A stretch of 64,000 nucleotides of DNA, from contig CM028379.1 of NCBI GenBank assembly GCA_013146195.2, positions 108,598,793 to 108,662,792 of the forward strand, given 5' to 3'. The notes under the pieces were generated by a model. It was not told where the DNA came from and did not search any database. It worked only from the letters and a program-made list of their open reading frames with translations. This DNA comes from Codonopsis lanceolata. Lineage: Eukaryota > Streptophyta > Magnoliopsida > Asterales > Campanulaceae. Numbering within the stretch: the stretch's first letter is position 1; the number at the start of each line of letters is the position of its first letter. The position numbers were made by a program, and so were the translations under genes. Of the stretch, positions 48,842 to 59,343 are shown piece after piece.

Positions 48842-50297
48842 TCATGGGCAATACTGGCCCGTGGCTCGCTTTTGATTATCTGACCTATTGCTCTCCAAGA
48901 TCAAAGCTTCGGTACTGCAAGACAGGTGTGCAACTGCAGTCATCTCAGCATGACCACCGTCGCCATTTGCTCCACTATTAGATATATTTGTCACCTTTTC
49001 TTGATCACTGGAGTCGGCATCTGCTCGCTTTTGATGTCCTACGTTCTTATTTCCCACACTCATATCAAACCTAGGCGACACTGGAACCATTGACTCACCA
49101 CCATTTTCATCTTTCAAGCTCCTATTCAAACTAGCCGTCGCAGCTCCAAGATCATTGTCATCAATAACATCCTCAAGCCCTTTCTCCGAGCCACTAGTGT
49201 CAACCCCTCTACGAGTATATGTGGTAGTATTAAACACAGCACCGGAGTTGGTATCAGCTCGCTTTTGATTTCCTATCTCATTAACATATGCAAGCCCATT
49301 GTCCCAACCATTAGTGTGGTTCCATCTACCAGTATATGTGGAATTAAACACAGGGGTAGCCACCCCATAAGAAAGTGAAGTCTGATAATAGCAATAACCC
49401 ACCCCATTGTAAGACCCTGATCCATAAGGATTGAACCCATAATCATGATACCCGTAAGGAACATAAGGAAGATAACCCCCAGAACCACTTAAGATAACGT
49501 CTCTTGCAAAACCCAATCCAGTATTATTAGTATCATAAGTAAGAATTTTGTCGTTCATTCTATCCTTGGGCTTAGCCCTCTTTACCTCTACCTTCTTATT
49601 TCCTAACTCATGAAACCTGCTTCTTTGCATTTGCAATACACTATCGACAGCCTCTTCGGAATCAAAAGTAATGAACCCAAATCCACGAGGTCCTCCGCTT
49701 TTTCTATCATACATTACAACCACATCCTCAACCTTACCAAATCCTTCAAAATACTCTTTGAATTCTTCATTTGTCAAAGTTGCAGGCAAACCCCCGACAA
49801 AGATCTTCTTTGTTTTAAACTGATCATTACACGTATTTTTTCTATATCCCTGATTGCTTAGGGAAAAGAATTCATTATGATGTTGAGGTCTCTCCCCTCT
49901 GGGTCTAGCTGCTTTCACATCAACCTGTAAAATAATCGTCATCATAAATTAAGAGCATAACCCAGACAGTTCAGAAGAAAATATATAACATGAGAATATA
50001 CGAACCATTTTTTATTGTAGAAAATTCAGAAAAGAAATAAAAAGAGAAAGATGATGAAATTGGTGTAATTACCGCTCTTCCATCAATGGTGGGGTGGGGA
50101 TCATGGAGGGCTTCAATAACATCAGAATGTCGAACAAAAGTGACAAAACCGAAGCCTCTGCTCCTTCTAATAATCCAATCTTTCATAACCTGGCATTCTT
50201 TAACTTCACCATACTTACTAAAGTGCTCTTTCAATGTTTCTTCACTCGTCTCCCTTGAAAGCCCTCCCACAAATAACTTTCCATCTTCATCCTCCAT
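48842..50297 (-). CDS. Two-RRM hnRNP-like RNA-binding protein
   Basis: Nuclear-type RNA-binding protein of the plant hnRNP1/Musashi-like class. Two exons: 50297-50073 and 49924-48842, with a GT-AG intron in phase 0. They encode 435 residues. RRM1 has RNP2 LFVGGL (8-13) and RNP1 RGFGFVTF (47-54). The intron falls at its end, at the usual place before VDVKAARPRG. RRM2 has RNP2 IFVGGL (116-121) and RNP1 RGFGFITF (155-162). A Gly/Tyr-rich segment spans about 218-260. The C-terminal 150 residues are unusual: polar, with three spaced QKRA motifs (about 295, 373 and 426). I chose the start because it directly precedes RRM1 (MEDEDGKLFVGG). No defect seen. Confidence 0.93.
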
Positions 50298-50962
50298 TTC
50301 TAAATTCCAATTCCAATTCCAATCAAGCAGAGAGCAATCACTCAAACAGAGAACAAAGCTAAAAGAGATAAACTCAGAGAGAATAATAAGAAGAAGAAGT
50401 CGGAGAGAGAAAGGAAACTGAAATAACGGACGCTGCGCTTTCAAGTTTTTTAGTGCGGAGGTCAAGTCGGCCCTCTTTTCTTTTTTATGCATTTACAATT
50501 TGGTCCTTGACTTTTTGTTAATATAATTTTCATGGCTATACTATTATCCGAAACTTCCTCTCTTTCTTTTCTTTTCCTATTTTCACTCAAACTCGTCCCT
50601 TTGCATGATGAGATACTTTCGGGTTGATCGTTATTATAATTACTTTCTGTCTATATATTATTTATTTTTTCTTTTTTTTTTCAAGTAGAATTAGAATAGA
50701 GTTCTGCGAGAATATGTATTATGTTTTAAGTACAAATTTGACGGATATTTTCCTTTTTAAAAAAAAATTATAAAACATGTATTTGTACTACTATTAAGTA
50801 TTACAAAGCAGGCTTTTAAGATTATTAAGAAAATTAAAAATTAATTTGCACATGAAAAGTTTTTGACAAAAAAAAATGTCAAGCAATATAATAATTTATG
50901 GATGGAGCAATTATATTTTATTTTCAAACCTTGAAAACAAGTTGATTAACTCCGGATCTAAG
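50298..50962. other. 5' region of the RRM gene and intergenic DNA
   Basis: On the minus strand the leader contains TTGGAATTGGAATTGGAATT just upstream of the start codon and purine-rich repeats. Beyond 50500 the sequence is AT-rich with no recognised gene. Confidence 0.4.
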
Positions 50963-51166
50963 TATAAGAGAATAAAATTGAATGAAAAGACTTCTTAATA
51001 TTATTGATCATATACAGGGAGTATATTTACATAGACCAAACTTGGTGAGCAAGTCTAAAAGATTACAACAAATCAATCTAAAGATTACAACAAATCAATA
51101 AAGATTACTAGGGAATTAATACAAATCTAATGAGAAAATTAAGGTGGATCTTTAGGATCCTTATCA
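50963..51166 (-). repeat. 3' LTR of Ale-like element 2
   Basis: 204 bp, preceded on the minus strand by the polypurine tract TTGAGGGGTCG. The single difference from the other LTR is within GTATATTTAC versus GTATATATAC. Confidence 0.95.
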
Positions 51167-54100
51167 CGACCCCTCAAGATGGACGATCCACGGAGAAGAA
51201 CAATCTTGGATAAAAGAGTAGAGAACCGAGATCGTGGCAGGGGTTTGGTTAAGACATCAGCAAGCTGATCTTTCCCAGAGATGTGCTGAACACGCAGGTG
51301 GCCATGTTGAACTTGCTCACGAACAAAGTGAAAAGATAAAACCAAGTGTTTCATGCGAAAGTGGATCACGGGGTTGGCAGAGTAGTGAGTTGCACCAAGA
51401 TTATCACAATAGATAACAGGTGTGTGTGTAGAAGTGATACCAAGCTCAGAAAGTAAGTTACGAACCCAAAGGACTTCAGCAGAAGCATCAGCAACAGCGC
51501 GGAACTCTGCTTTGTGGAGGAACGAGCCAAGGCTTTCTGTTTCTTAAAGGACCAAGCAACAGGATTCCGTCCAAGATAAATAATAAACCCAGAAGTTGAA
51601 ACATAATCATCTTTATCACCAGGCCAATCCGCATCACAAAAGGAATGAAGTGTGAAAGGTGAGCCGCGATAAAGCTGTAAACCCAAATCCAAAGTACCAT
51701 GAAGGTAGCGAAGGAGTCGCTTGAGAGCAGTCCAATGAGACAACTGAGGGTGCTGCAGAAACTGAGCTAATTTATTGACCACAAAGGCGATATCCGGACG
51801 AGTAATGGAGAGATATTGAAGACTGCCGACAATAGTTCTATATTCGGTTGGATCACAGATGGGAGTGATCGGGTGATGAGAGATGGTCGGATAAGTGGCC
51901 ATGGGTATAACAAAAGGCTTACAATTAGACATATTACGACGAGAAAGTAAATCATAAATGTATTTGGATTGAGAAAGCAGAAGCCCATGAGGGTTAGGAG
52001 TGACTTCAATACCTAGGAAGTAAGAGAGTGGACCCAGGTCCTTTAAAGAAAAAGCGAGAAGAAAGATGATTAATGAAGGAAGAAAGAAAAACAGAAGAAG
52101 GACCTGTAACAATAATATCATCCACATAAACTAAAAGATAAAAAGAATGAGACGATTTTGTGTAAATAAAAAGAGAAGAATCAGCAATGGATGTCCGGAA
52201 GCCAAAAGAAAGAAGAAATTTTTTAAGTTTGAGGTACCATGCTCTAGGAGCTTGCTTAAGACCGTAAATGGCCTTGTGAAGACGACACACATGAGAAGGG
52301 TTGGAGGTGGCAACAAAACCTGGTGGTTGAGACATGTACACAGTTTCATAAAGGGTGCCTTGCAAGAAGGCATTGTTAATGTCAAGTTGGCGAAGATTCC
52401 AACCATGACAAAGAGCAAGAGACAAGAGAAGTCGTACTGTAACCGGTTTGACCATCGGGCTAAAGGTGTCTGAATAGTCAACCCCAGGGCGTTGGTGAAA
52501 CCCTTTAACGACAAGGCGGGCCTTATATTGTTGAATATAATTGTCTAGGTTATACTTAATGCGAAAAACCCACTTGCAACCAACGGTGTTTGGAGCAGTG
52601 TGAGATGGAACAAGAGACCAGATATTATTTTGGGTAAGAGCAGTGAACTCTGCTTGCATAGCCGCACGCCAATGAGGAGACGCAAGAGCCTGTTTTGTGG
52701 TAGTGGGTAAAAGGGTGGGATTGGATAGAGTGAGATTAGCATATTTAGGGTTTGGCTTACGGATATTGTTGGTGAGACGGGTGGTAATGGTACGGAGAGG
52801 GGGTGGGAGAGGGGGTGGGGGAGGGGGTGGGGGAGGGGGTGTGGGTGGAGGCGAGGACGAAGGTAGGGGGAAGAAGGTTCAACCGTAGAGGAAGTAGGTG
52901 TGTTAGACATGGCAGGAGAGAGAGAGGATTGTGGCGAGGAGGATGGAGGTGAGTGAGTGGGAGGAGGGGAGTAAGAAGCCGAGGAAGAAGAGGCAGGAGC
53001 AGGTTGATCAGGCGTAGGTGGGGTAGTAGGCAGTGGGACAGGTAGGTTAAGAGAACACCATTGTGATGGGGTAATAGGGGTAGTAGAAGAGGGAGTGGAT
53101 AGAAGTGTAGGATAAGGAAATTTGTCTTCAACAAATTTAACGTGACGGGAGGTGTAAACTCGATGGGTAGTGGGATCGAGGCAGTAATATGAACTTTGGG
53201 TTGGTGAATAGCCAACAAAGATACATGGGACGGAGCGGGGAGCAAGTTTGTGAGGCGTATATGGACGGAGCCAAGGATAGCACAAGCAGCCAAAAGAACG
53301 AAGTTTAGTGTAGTTGGGTGGTTTTTGAAAAAGGCGAAGGCAGGGAGAATCATTTTGAAGAGTGGGTGTAGGAAGGCGGTTAATGAGATATGTGGCCGTA
53401 ATAAAAGCATATGTCCAGAAGGTCAGGGGAAGATTGGCATGGGCAAGAAGGGTTAGGCCGGTTTCGACGATGTGACGATGGCGTCTTTCAGCATAGCCAT
53501 TATGCTCCGGGGAGTGAGGTGGAGAAGTTAAATGAGAGACACCATTTTGAGAGAGAGAGGGTGTGAGTTTTAAATATTTTCCCCCATTGTCCGAAAATAA
53601 TTGTATGATGGGTTTGTTGAAGAATTTTTCAACAAGGGCCTTGAACCTGTTAAAGGTTTCAAAAGTATCTGACTTACGTTTGAGTGGATAAAGCCACACA
53701 TACTTGGTAAAATGATCTATGAAAATAACGTAGTATTTAAAGTTATCATGAGAGTGTATGGGAAAGGTCCAAACATCAGAAAAAACAAGTTCTAAAGGTG
53801 CAGTGGAAGTAAGAGTAGTATCAAAAGGCAATTTATGACTTTTATTAATGTCGTACGAGTTACAATTGGAAAAACTACTAGACGACTGAATAGATAAAGA
53901 AAAATGTTTATTCAAAAAAGAAATAATAGGCGGAGCAGGGTGCCCTAGACGATGATGCCAAGAATGGAGCGAAGCAGTTGTGCCAAGGAGAGCTTGAGGA
54001 GAGGAGGGATGCCAAAGATAGGTTCCGCGATCATTCGTTCCGTGGAGAAGGATTTGATGAGTCGAAAGATCCTTAACAAGGAAGGAAGAGTGTGAGAATT

Positions 54101-55353
54101 CAATAAAAGCATTATTATCTTGGCAAAATTGAGAAACTGACAAAATATTTCGAGAAATTAAAGGAACAAAAAGAACATTAGAAAACATAAGGGTTTTATG
54201 AGAAGTGGGAAGAGTAAATGAACCTATCGCAGAGATGGGAAGAGCGGAGCCATCGCCAATTATCACATCGTCACTACCGGTATAGGGATGGTGAAGAGAG
54301 ATTGGCTAAGTCATTAGTAAGGTGGTGAGTGGTTCCACTATCAAAGAGCCAGGAGGTGGGAGGTGCATGAGAGACAGTGGTGGCGGTGTGGGCCTGTGGT
54401 TGGGACGAGGTGGAGTTAGGGCGTGGCTGACGGGAGGAGATGGGTGGAGAAGGGAACACGACAGAGGGATAGTCGCGCTTAAAGCGGTTACATTGGGAAA
54501 TAACATGGCCTACATACCTACAGTATTGGCACTTGCCTTTGAAAGGATTGGGTTGGTTGGCGGAGGTAGGAGGTGGTGGGAAGGGTGGATTGGGTGTGTT
54601 GAAGTGTGGTGGAGAGGGGAAAGGGTTGTTGCTGCGGCTGTTGGAGCGAGAAATGGTGGGGCGGAATTGGGCAGCATGTGCCGTGACTGGAAAAGAGGAG
54701 GGAGAGGGTTGTTGTTTTAGGGTGAGCTCGTGGTGGATTAATTTTTCATGGAGCGATTCGAAAGAGATGGGATTGTCACGGGCACAGACAGAATCAATAA
54801 CCGGTTTGTATGTTTCATAGTCAAGGCCCTTAAGGGTTTTGGAAATGATGTCTTCGAGGTCCATTGGCTTACCAAGAATGGCTAGTTTGTCTGTGCAAGT
54901 TTTGATTGAATGCATGTATTCGGCAATGGTTTGGGTTGTTTTGGTAAGGTTATCAAGGTTGTCTTTCACTTGGAGAATATGGCCACGAGAGGGATTTGCA
55001 TAGGTGGTGCGAAGAAGAGTCCAAACTTCGTTGGAGGTTTTGGCTTGAAGAACCAAGGGGGAAACGGTGGGATCGAGGGTTCCAAGAAGAGCACCGAGAA
55101 GAAGCCTGTCTTGGCGGCTCCAAGTAACAAAGGCATGGTTGGTAGTTTCTTTGTTGTTGGTGGTGATTGTGGGTGATGGTGCGGGATGTGATCCATCCAC
55201 AAACTTTAGGAGATCAAGTCCGAAAAGAATGGATTCAAGCTGAGCAGCCCATGGAAGGTAGGTGAGAGGAGTTAAGGTTATGCAGCTTGAGAGGTTAACA
55301 AGAATGAAAGGGGAGGTGGGTTCAGCCGGGTTTGCTATAGTGGCCGAGTGCAT
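51139..55353 (-). pseudogene. gag-pol of Ale-like element 2, four frameshifts
   Basis: Starts at 55353 (MHSATIANPAEPTSPF). Gag carries a zinc knuckle CQYCRYVGHVISQC, then the protease WLFDSGTTHHLTND, the integrase (LFSDNGGKY, HSPEHNGYAERRHRH), a proline-rich linker, RT (GCKWVFRIKYNLDN, YGLKQAPRAWY, YVDDIIVTG) and RNase H (CDADWPGDKDDYVSTSGF, VIYCDNLGATHY, ending near DVLTKPLPRSRF). The frame changes at about 54275 (CT run), in the linker minisatellite near 52800, at about 52050 (an extra base in a T run) and at about 51510 (AAAG/GCAG). There are no premature stops by substitution. All breaks lie in simple sequence. Confidence 0.92.
52795..52850. repeat. G-rich minisatellite in copia linker
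   Basis: Six or so tandem units of a GGGGGTGGGGGA type (10-12 bp) encoding Pro/Leu/His-rich repeats on the element's sense strand. One pol frameshift falls within it. Confidence 0.85.
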
Positions 55354-55430
55354 GCATGGCCATGGTGATTGGCGGCGCTAGGGTTGGTGGTGAAGCCGAA
55401 AAAAAAATTTCTTGGTGGTGGATCAATGTG

Positions 55431-55442
55431 GCTCTGATACCA
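55431..55442 (-). other. Primer binding site (initiator tRNA-Met)
   Basis: Reads TGGTATCAGAGC on the minus strand, immediately after the 5' LTR. Confidence 0.95.
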
Positions 55443-55646
55443 TATAAGAGAATAAAATTGAATGAAAAGACTTCTTAATATTATTGATCATATACAGGGA
55501 GTATATATACATAGACCAAACTTGGTGAGCAAGTCTAAAAGATTACAACAAATCAATCTAAAGATTACAACAAATCAATAAAGATTACTAGGGAATTAAT
55601 ACAAATCTAATGAGAAAATTAAGGTGGATCTTTAGGATCCTTATCA
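55443..55646 (-). repeat. 5' LTR of Ale-like element 2
   Basis: 204 bp, nearly identical to 50963-51166. Followed on the plus side by the CTAAG duplication. Confidence 0.95.
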
Positions 55647-55651
55647 CTAAG

Positions 55652-56212
55652 TACTAATAAGAAATAACCTTATTGATATAGTTTATAGTGTTTTTGGACT
55701 TGGTATTGAAAGCCCTCAATATTATAAAATAACCTTATTAATATAGTTTGAGTAATGTCCTTTGGGGGTGATTCAGCATGATAAATTCTTTTTATTTGTT
55801 TTAAAAAAACATATTCTACTTCTTCTTTTCTGTTTTTCTATCAACCAACTTATTTTTCAAAGCACATATACGTAATTAAGTTCATACATTCTACTCCAAA
55901 ATTAAAGTTAGTCAAAGCCCCAGACAGTTCCATCTAACTGTAGTTATATTTTTTAATGGAATCTTCACTTTGGTGCACCAGATGGTGTGGTGCTTTGATT
56001 AAAATTGAAATAGCAAAATTAGTTAGGGGTGTCCAGTTATCAACTTGGCATATATGCGAATATCAATATTTGAGTTTCATTCAGATTCTACAGTTTAGAG
56101 GTTTACTGCGAGTAGAATCTTACTTCCATTCCAACACTCAAACAGTTTACATTTACACTTTAAAAATATTCTTCTTAATCTTATCCAATTAGATTCTGAT
56201 AAACAGTCTCTT
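55652..56212. other. Intergenic, nothing recognised
   Basis: AT-rich. The 78-codon frame at 55956-56192 has no known family. Confidence 0.4.
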
Positions 56213-56221
56213 TTCCAGTAA

Positions 56222-57253
56222 GGCAAAGACTTGTGTGGGATGGTCTTACGGATCCTAAATCTGTAAGACAAAGCCCCATTTAAGAATTTACGGATTAATA
56301 ACTAAGCATGTTAATAAAGTCACAAAAACAAGTTAGCTAAATTTGTTAGAGTTGATTATTTAAGGTTTAGCACAATGAGGATGTCAGTTCAACACCCCCA
56401 AGCCACATTATTTAGTTTTGATGGTCATTAATGAGAAGTTCCTCTATTTGTTTCGGTGCCCCCGCACTTTCAATGTTTGCCATCGAAATTATTATGTTTC
56501 TCACACCTTGCAGTTTAATCCTTTGTCATCTCCGTTAGCCATCCATTAGCATCAATTGCATTGGGATACTTGACGGATCCTAATAGACTTTGACGAAATG
56601 TTAAATGACACATTTAAAACCAAGCGTGACACGTTGAAAACACAAAAGTGACACATTTTAATGTTAAAAGTGACACTATAAAAGGAAATTTATTATAATT
56701 CTCATTAAAATATAAAGTAACACTCTTAATACTAAAAAGTAACACTCTTAATACTAAAAAGCGACACATTTAATACTAAAAAGTGTCACTTAAAAACTGA
56801 CGGTGACTGTCAAAAGTCACATATTTAATACTAAAACACAACACTTTCAATACTGAAAAGTGATATTTTTAAGGTCAATAACGACGATTTTTATTTATAA
56901 GGCAAAATGACACTTGTAGGGTCAAAAGTAATGTATTTAATGCTAAAAAGTGACACTTTTAATGTTATAAAGTAACACTTTAATGCCAAACGTAATGATT
57001 TTTATTTATAAAAAATGTGGCACTTTTCAAAGTGAAAGTAACATTTAAGACTAAAAGTGACACATTTTATACTATAAAGTGATATTGCTAATAGTAAAAA
57101 GTAACACTCTGCATATATAAACATGAGGGGTGGCGTTGTAATTTTCAAAAACTAAGGGGTTGCATTGAGATTTATGGATTTTACCCCATTTAACTTGGAT
57201 AGATCCGTCTTACAGATAAGGATCCGTAAGACCGTCTTACAGAAGACCACCTC
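56222..57253. mobile_element. MULE-like MITE with internal minisatellite
   Basis: Both ends contain GGTCTTACGGATCC at the same distance (20 bases) from the terminus in opposite orientation, followed by TCTGTAAGAC. Flanks TTCCAGTAA at 56213-56221 and 57254-57262 make a perfect 9-bp duplication, as for Mutator-type elements. About 1032 bp with no ORF. The interior from about 56600 is a minisatellite. Confidence 0.7.
56600..57115. repeat. Degenerate minisatellite of AAAAGTGACACTTTTAATACT type
   Basis: Some twenty diverged units of roughly 20-25 bp sharing AAAGTGACAC, TTAATACT and AAAAGTAACACT words. They fill the inside of the MULE-like MITE. Confidence 0.8.
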
Positions 57254-57367
57254 TTCCAGTAAAGACTAGAAACAATCTCTTTTCCAGTCACATGTCAGAC
57301 CACCTCTTAATTCGTTAGATTGATCACCACTCCCATAGGCCATAACTCAACTTACCCTAAGCACGGA

Positions 57368-57635
57368 GGCAAAGACTTGTATAGGACGATCTTACGGATC
57401 CTAAATTCGTAAGACAGAACCCTATTTAGAAATTTGAGGCTCATAATAAATAAAAAAACATGTTACAAAAATCACAAAAATAAATTAGTTGAGATGGTCC
57501 ATGTTGAAACTCTTAAGATTTAAAAATTGGCAAAGGGATCTTGGGTTTGGCTCTCCCCACCACTATTTTAAGTTTTATTGCCCATTAATGTGAACTCCCT
57601 CATTTTACACCGGTGCTCCTGTACTTTCAAGGTTT
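57368..57635. mobile_element. Second copy of the MULE-like MITE, left part
   Basis: Matches 56222-56485 from GGCAAAGACTTGT through the CTTACGGATCCTAAAT block to CTTTCAAGGTTT. The copy is interrupted at 57635 by an LTR element and continues at 59197-59343. Confidence 0.75.
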
Positions 57636-58037
57636 TGACGTAGCGGAAATAATAACAAGAGCTCTTACCACGAGAAACCCTTTAAAATAAGGTTGAAACA
57701 CGTCAAACCTTAACCTACCTAGAATCCACTAGGAAGAAATAACTGGAATCCACCAGATAAAAGAGAAAACTCTAATTTTAGTAAAATATCAATTAAATTC
57801 GGAATTACAATGAAACATATTTTTATAGGACTATTAATGCTTGGAAAACAAGTTAAAATCTCCTAAAAGTAGCATGACCTATATAGTAACCTAATAGGAC
57901 TTAAATTTATCACTTGTATACCTAAATCTACTTCTAAACATAAAAATATTACCATATTAAAATTAAATACGAAAATTACAATAAAATAAAAATATTCAAA
58001 CTTATAATTAAAACTAATCCAATCTTCTCCTACATCA
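57636..58037 (-). repeat. 3' LTR of the 1561-bp element
   Basis: 402 bp. Preceded on the minus strand by CTTTTCAAGAGTGGGTGAC, which serves as a weak polypurine tract. Confidence 0.92.
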
Positions 58038-58177
58038 GTCACCCACTCTTGAAAAGAACTCGTCCTCGAGTTCATACCCGAAACTTGAAATTGTTCAAGC
58101 CAAACAAAGAGATATTTTGAGTAGTATAGTTTTTCACGCAACCTTGAATCTTCGAAATCCTTGAACAAATATGAAAT

Positions 58178-58756
58178 TTAAAAGGACTCAAAAACTCGAA
58201 AGAAACTAGGAGAACTAAACAGAAACTCGTTTGGCATAACGTGTGGTCGTGTGCATGCCTTAGTAGTCACGGACAGTCTCATATCATCCGCATCAAATAA
58301 ATTTGCAATTTCAAAATCTCCTATATCCCCAAAATTATGTTTCTCATAACTCTTTCGCTCGGAAAATAATTGCCCTACATCATCATGCATGTTTCCAAAC
58401 GCAAGTTCAAGTAAATTTAAATCTTCCAGATCCAGGTCGCCTGTGATAAACGGTAGATCAACCTTAATTTTCAGATATTGTTCTACGTCATTCCTTCCTA
58501 TTGGCACATCCTCTCCTTCAAAATTGGAATCCACATCCTCCCTGGCCGGCGGATCGCGAGGAGGATTCACCCCGCGTCCTACAGGTTCTGCTGTACGAGC
58601 CCCTGCATGTTGCCTATGGTTTGCACCAATCTGTAGGTTCTATACCGCTTCTACGACAACCCGATTTGAAGCAGCCACTTCCTTCAAGGTCTGCTGCATC
58701 TGTGCGAGAAGGGTAACAATTGCAGCGTTGGTGTCGTTGTTGTTGTCATCGTTAGC
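58178..58756 (-). pseudogene. gag-like frame of the 1561-bp element
   Basis: Reads from an ATG at about 58760 (MAANDDNNNDTN) through AIVTLLAQMQQTLKEVAAS, with one TAG at about 58640, then the open part 58570-58178 beginning MNPPRDPPAREDV. The start resembles the N terminus of Ty3/gypsy-type Gag proteins. A gypsy-type ending SRTSSFQE is recognisable next to the 3' LTR. No nucleic-acid-binding or enzymatic domain is left. The frame may be a fossil of the parent element. Confidence 0.55.
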
Positions 58757-58782
58757 CGCCATCTCACAAGATGTTAATCTGC

Positions 58783-58794
58783 TCTAATACCAAC
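58783..58794 (-). other. Primer binding site of the 1561-bp element
   Basis: TGGTATTAGAGC (minus strand) lies within two bases of the 5' LTR. One mismatch to the initiator tRNA-Met site. Confidence 0.8.
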
Positions 58795-59196
58795 TGACGC
58801 AGCGAAAATAACAACAAGAGCTCTTACCACAAGAAACCCTTTAAAATAAGGTTGAAACACGTCAAACCTTAACCTACCTAGAATCCACTATGAAGAAATA
58901 ACTGGAATCCACCAGATAAAATAGAAAACTCTAATTTTATTAAAATATCAATTAAATTCGGAATTACAATGAAACCTATTTTTATAGGACTATTAATGCT
59001 TGGAAAACAAGTTAAAATCTCCTAAAAAGTAGCCTAACATATATAGTAACCTAATATGACTTAAATTTATCACTTATATACCTAATCTACTTCTAAACAT
59101 AAAAATATTACCCTATTAAAATTAAATACGAAAATTACAATAAAATAAAAATACTCAAGCTTATAATTAAAACTAATCCAATCTTATCCTACATCA
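58795..59196 (-). repeat. 5' LTR of the 1561-bp element
   Basis: 402 bp partner of 57636-58037, with the same TGATGTAGGA start on the minus strand. Confidence 0.92.
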
Positions 59197-59343
59197 GGTT
59201 TGCCATCGAAATTCTTATGTTTCCTATATCTTATAGTTTAATCATTTGTCAGCTCCTTTAGCCATCCTTCAGCATCAATTTCCTTGGGATACTTGACGGA
59301 CTTTAACAGACTTTAACGAAATGCTAAATGACACATTTAAAAC
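59197..59343. mobile_element. Second copy of the MULE-like MITE, right part
   Basis: Continues the MITE copy from GGTTTGCCATCG to AAATGACACATTTAAAAC, matching 56484-56612, where it is cut by the hAT remnant. Confidence 0.75.

Larger units (their letters stand above)
50963..55646 (-). mobile_element. Young Ale-like Ty1-copia element 2
   Basis: Two 204-bp LTRs that differ at one position by hand comparison, a tRNA-Met primer binding site, a polypurine tract and a perfect 5-bp duplication CTAAG at 50958-50962 and 55647-55651. On its own sense strand the LTR starts TGATAAGGATCC and ends TTCTCTTATA, so the termini are TG and TA. Length 4684 bp. Structurally complete and clearly recent. Confidence 0.95.
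57636..59196 (-). mobile_element. Complete 1561-bp non-autonomous LTR retrotransposon
   Basis: Two 402-bp LTRs (sense TGATGTAGGA ... CGTCA), a 757-bp internal region and a perfect 5-bp duplication GGTTT at 57631-57635 and 59197-59201. The primer binding site on the minus strand is TGGTATTAGAGC, one base different from the tRNA-Met type. Only a short gag-like frame is present, with no protease, integrase or RT, so it must depend on another element. The LTRs differ at about 18 positions plus two single-base indels. The MITE copy at 56484 shows the unoccupied target. Confidence 0.92.

Noticed and set aside
54322..55176. Gly/Arg-rich plus-strand ORFs
   Set aside because: Antisense shadows of the Pro/Ser-rich gag of Ale-like element 2.
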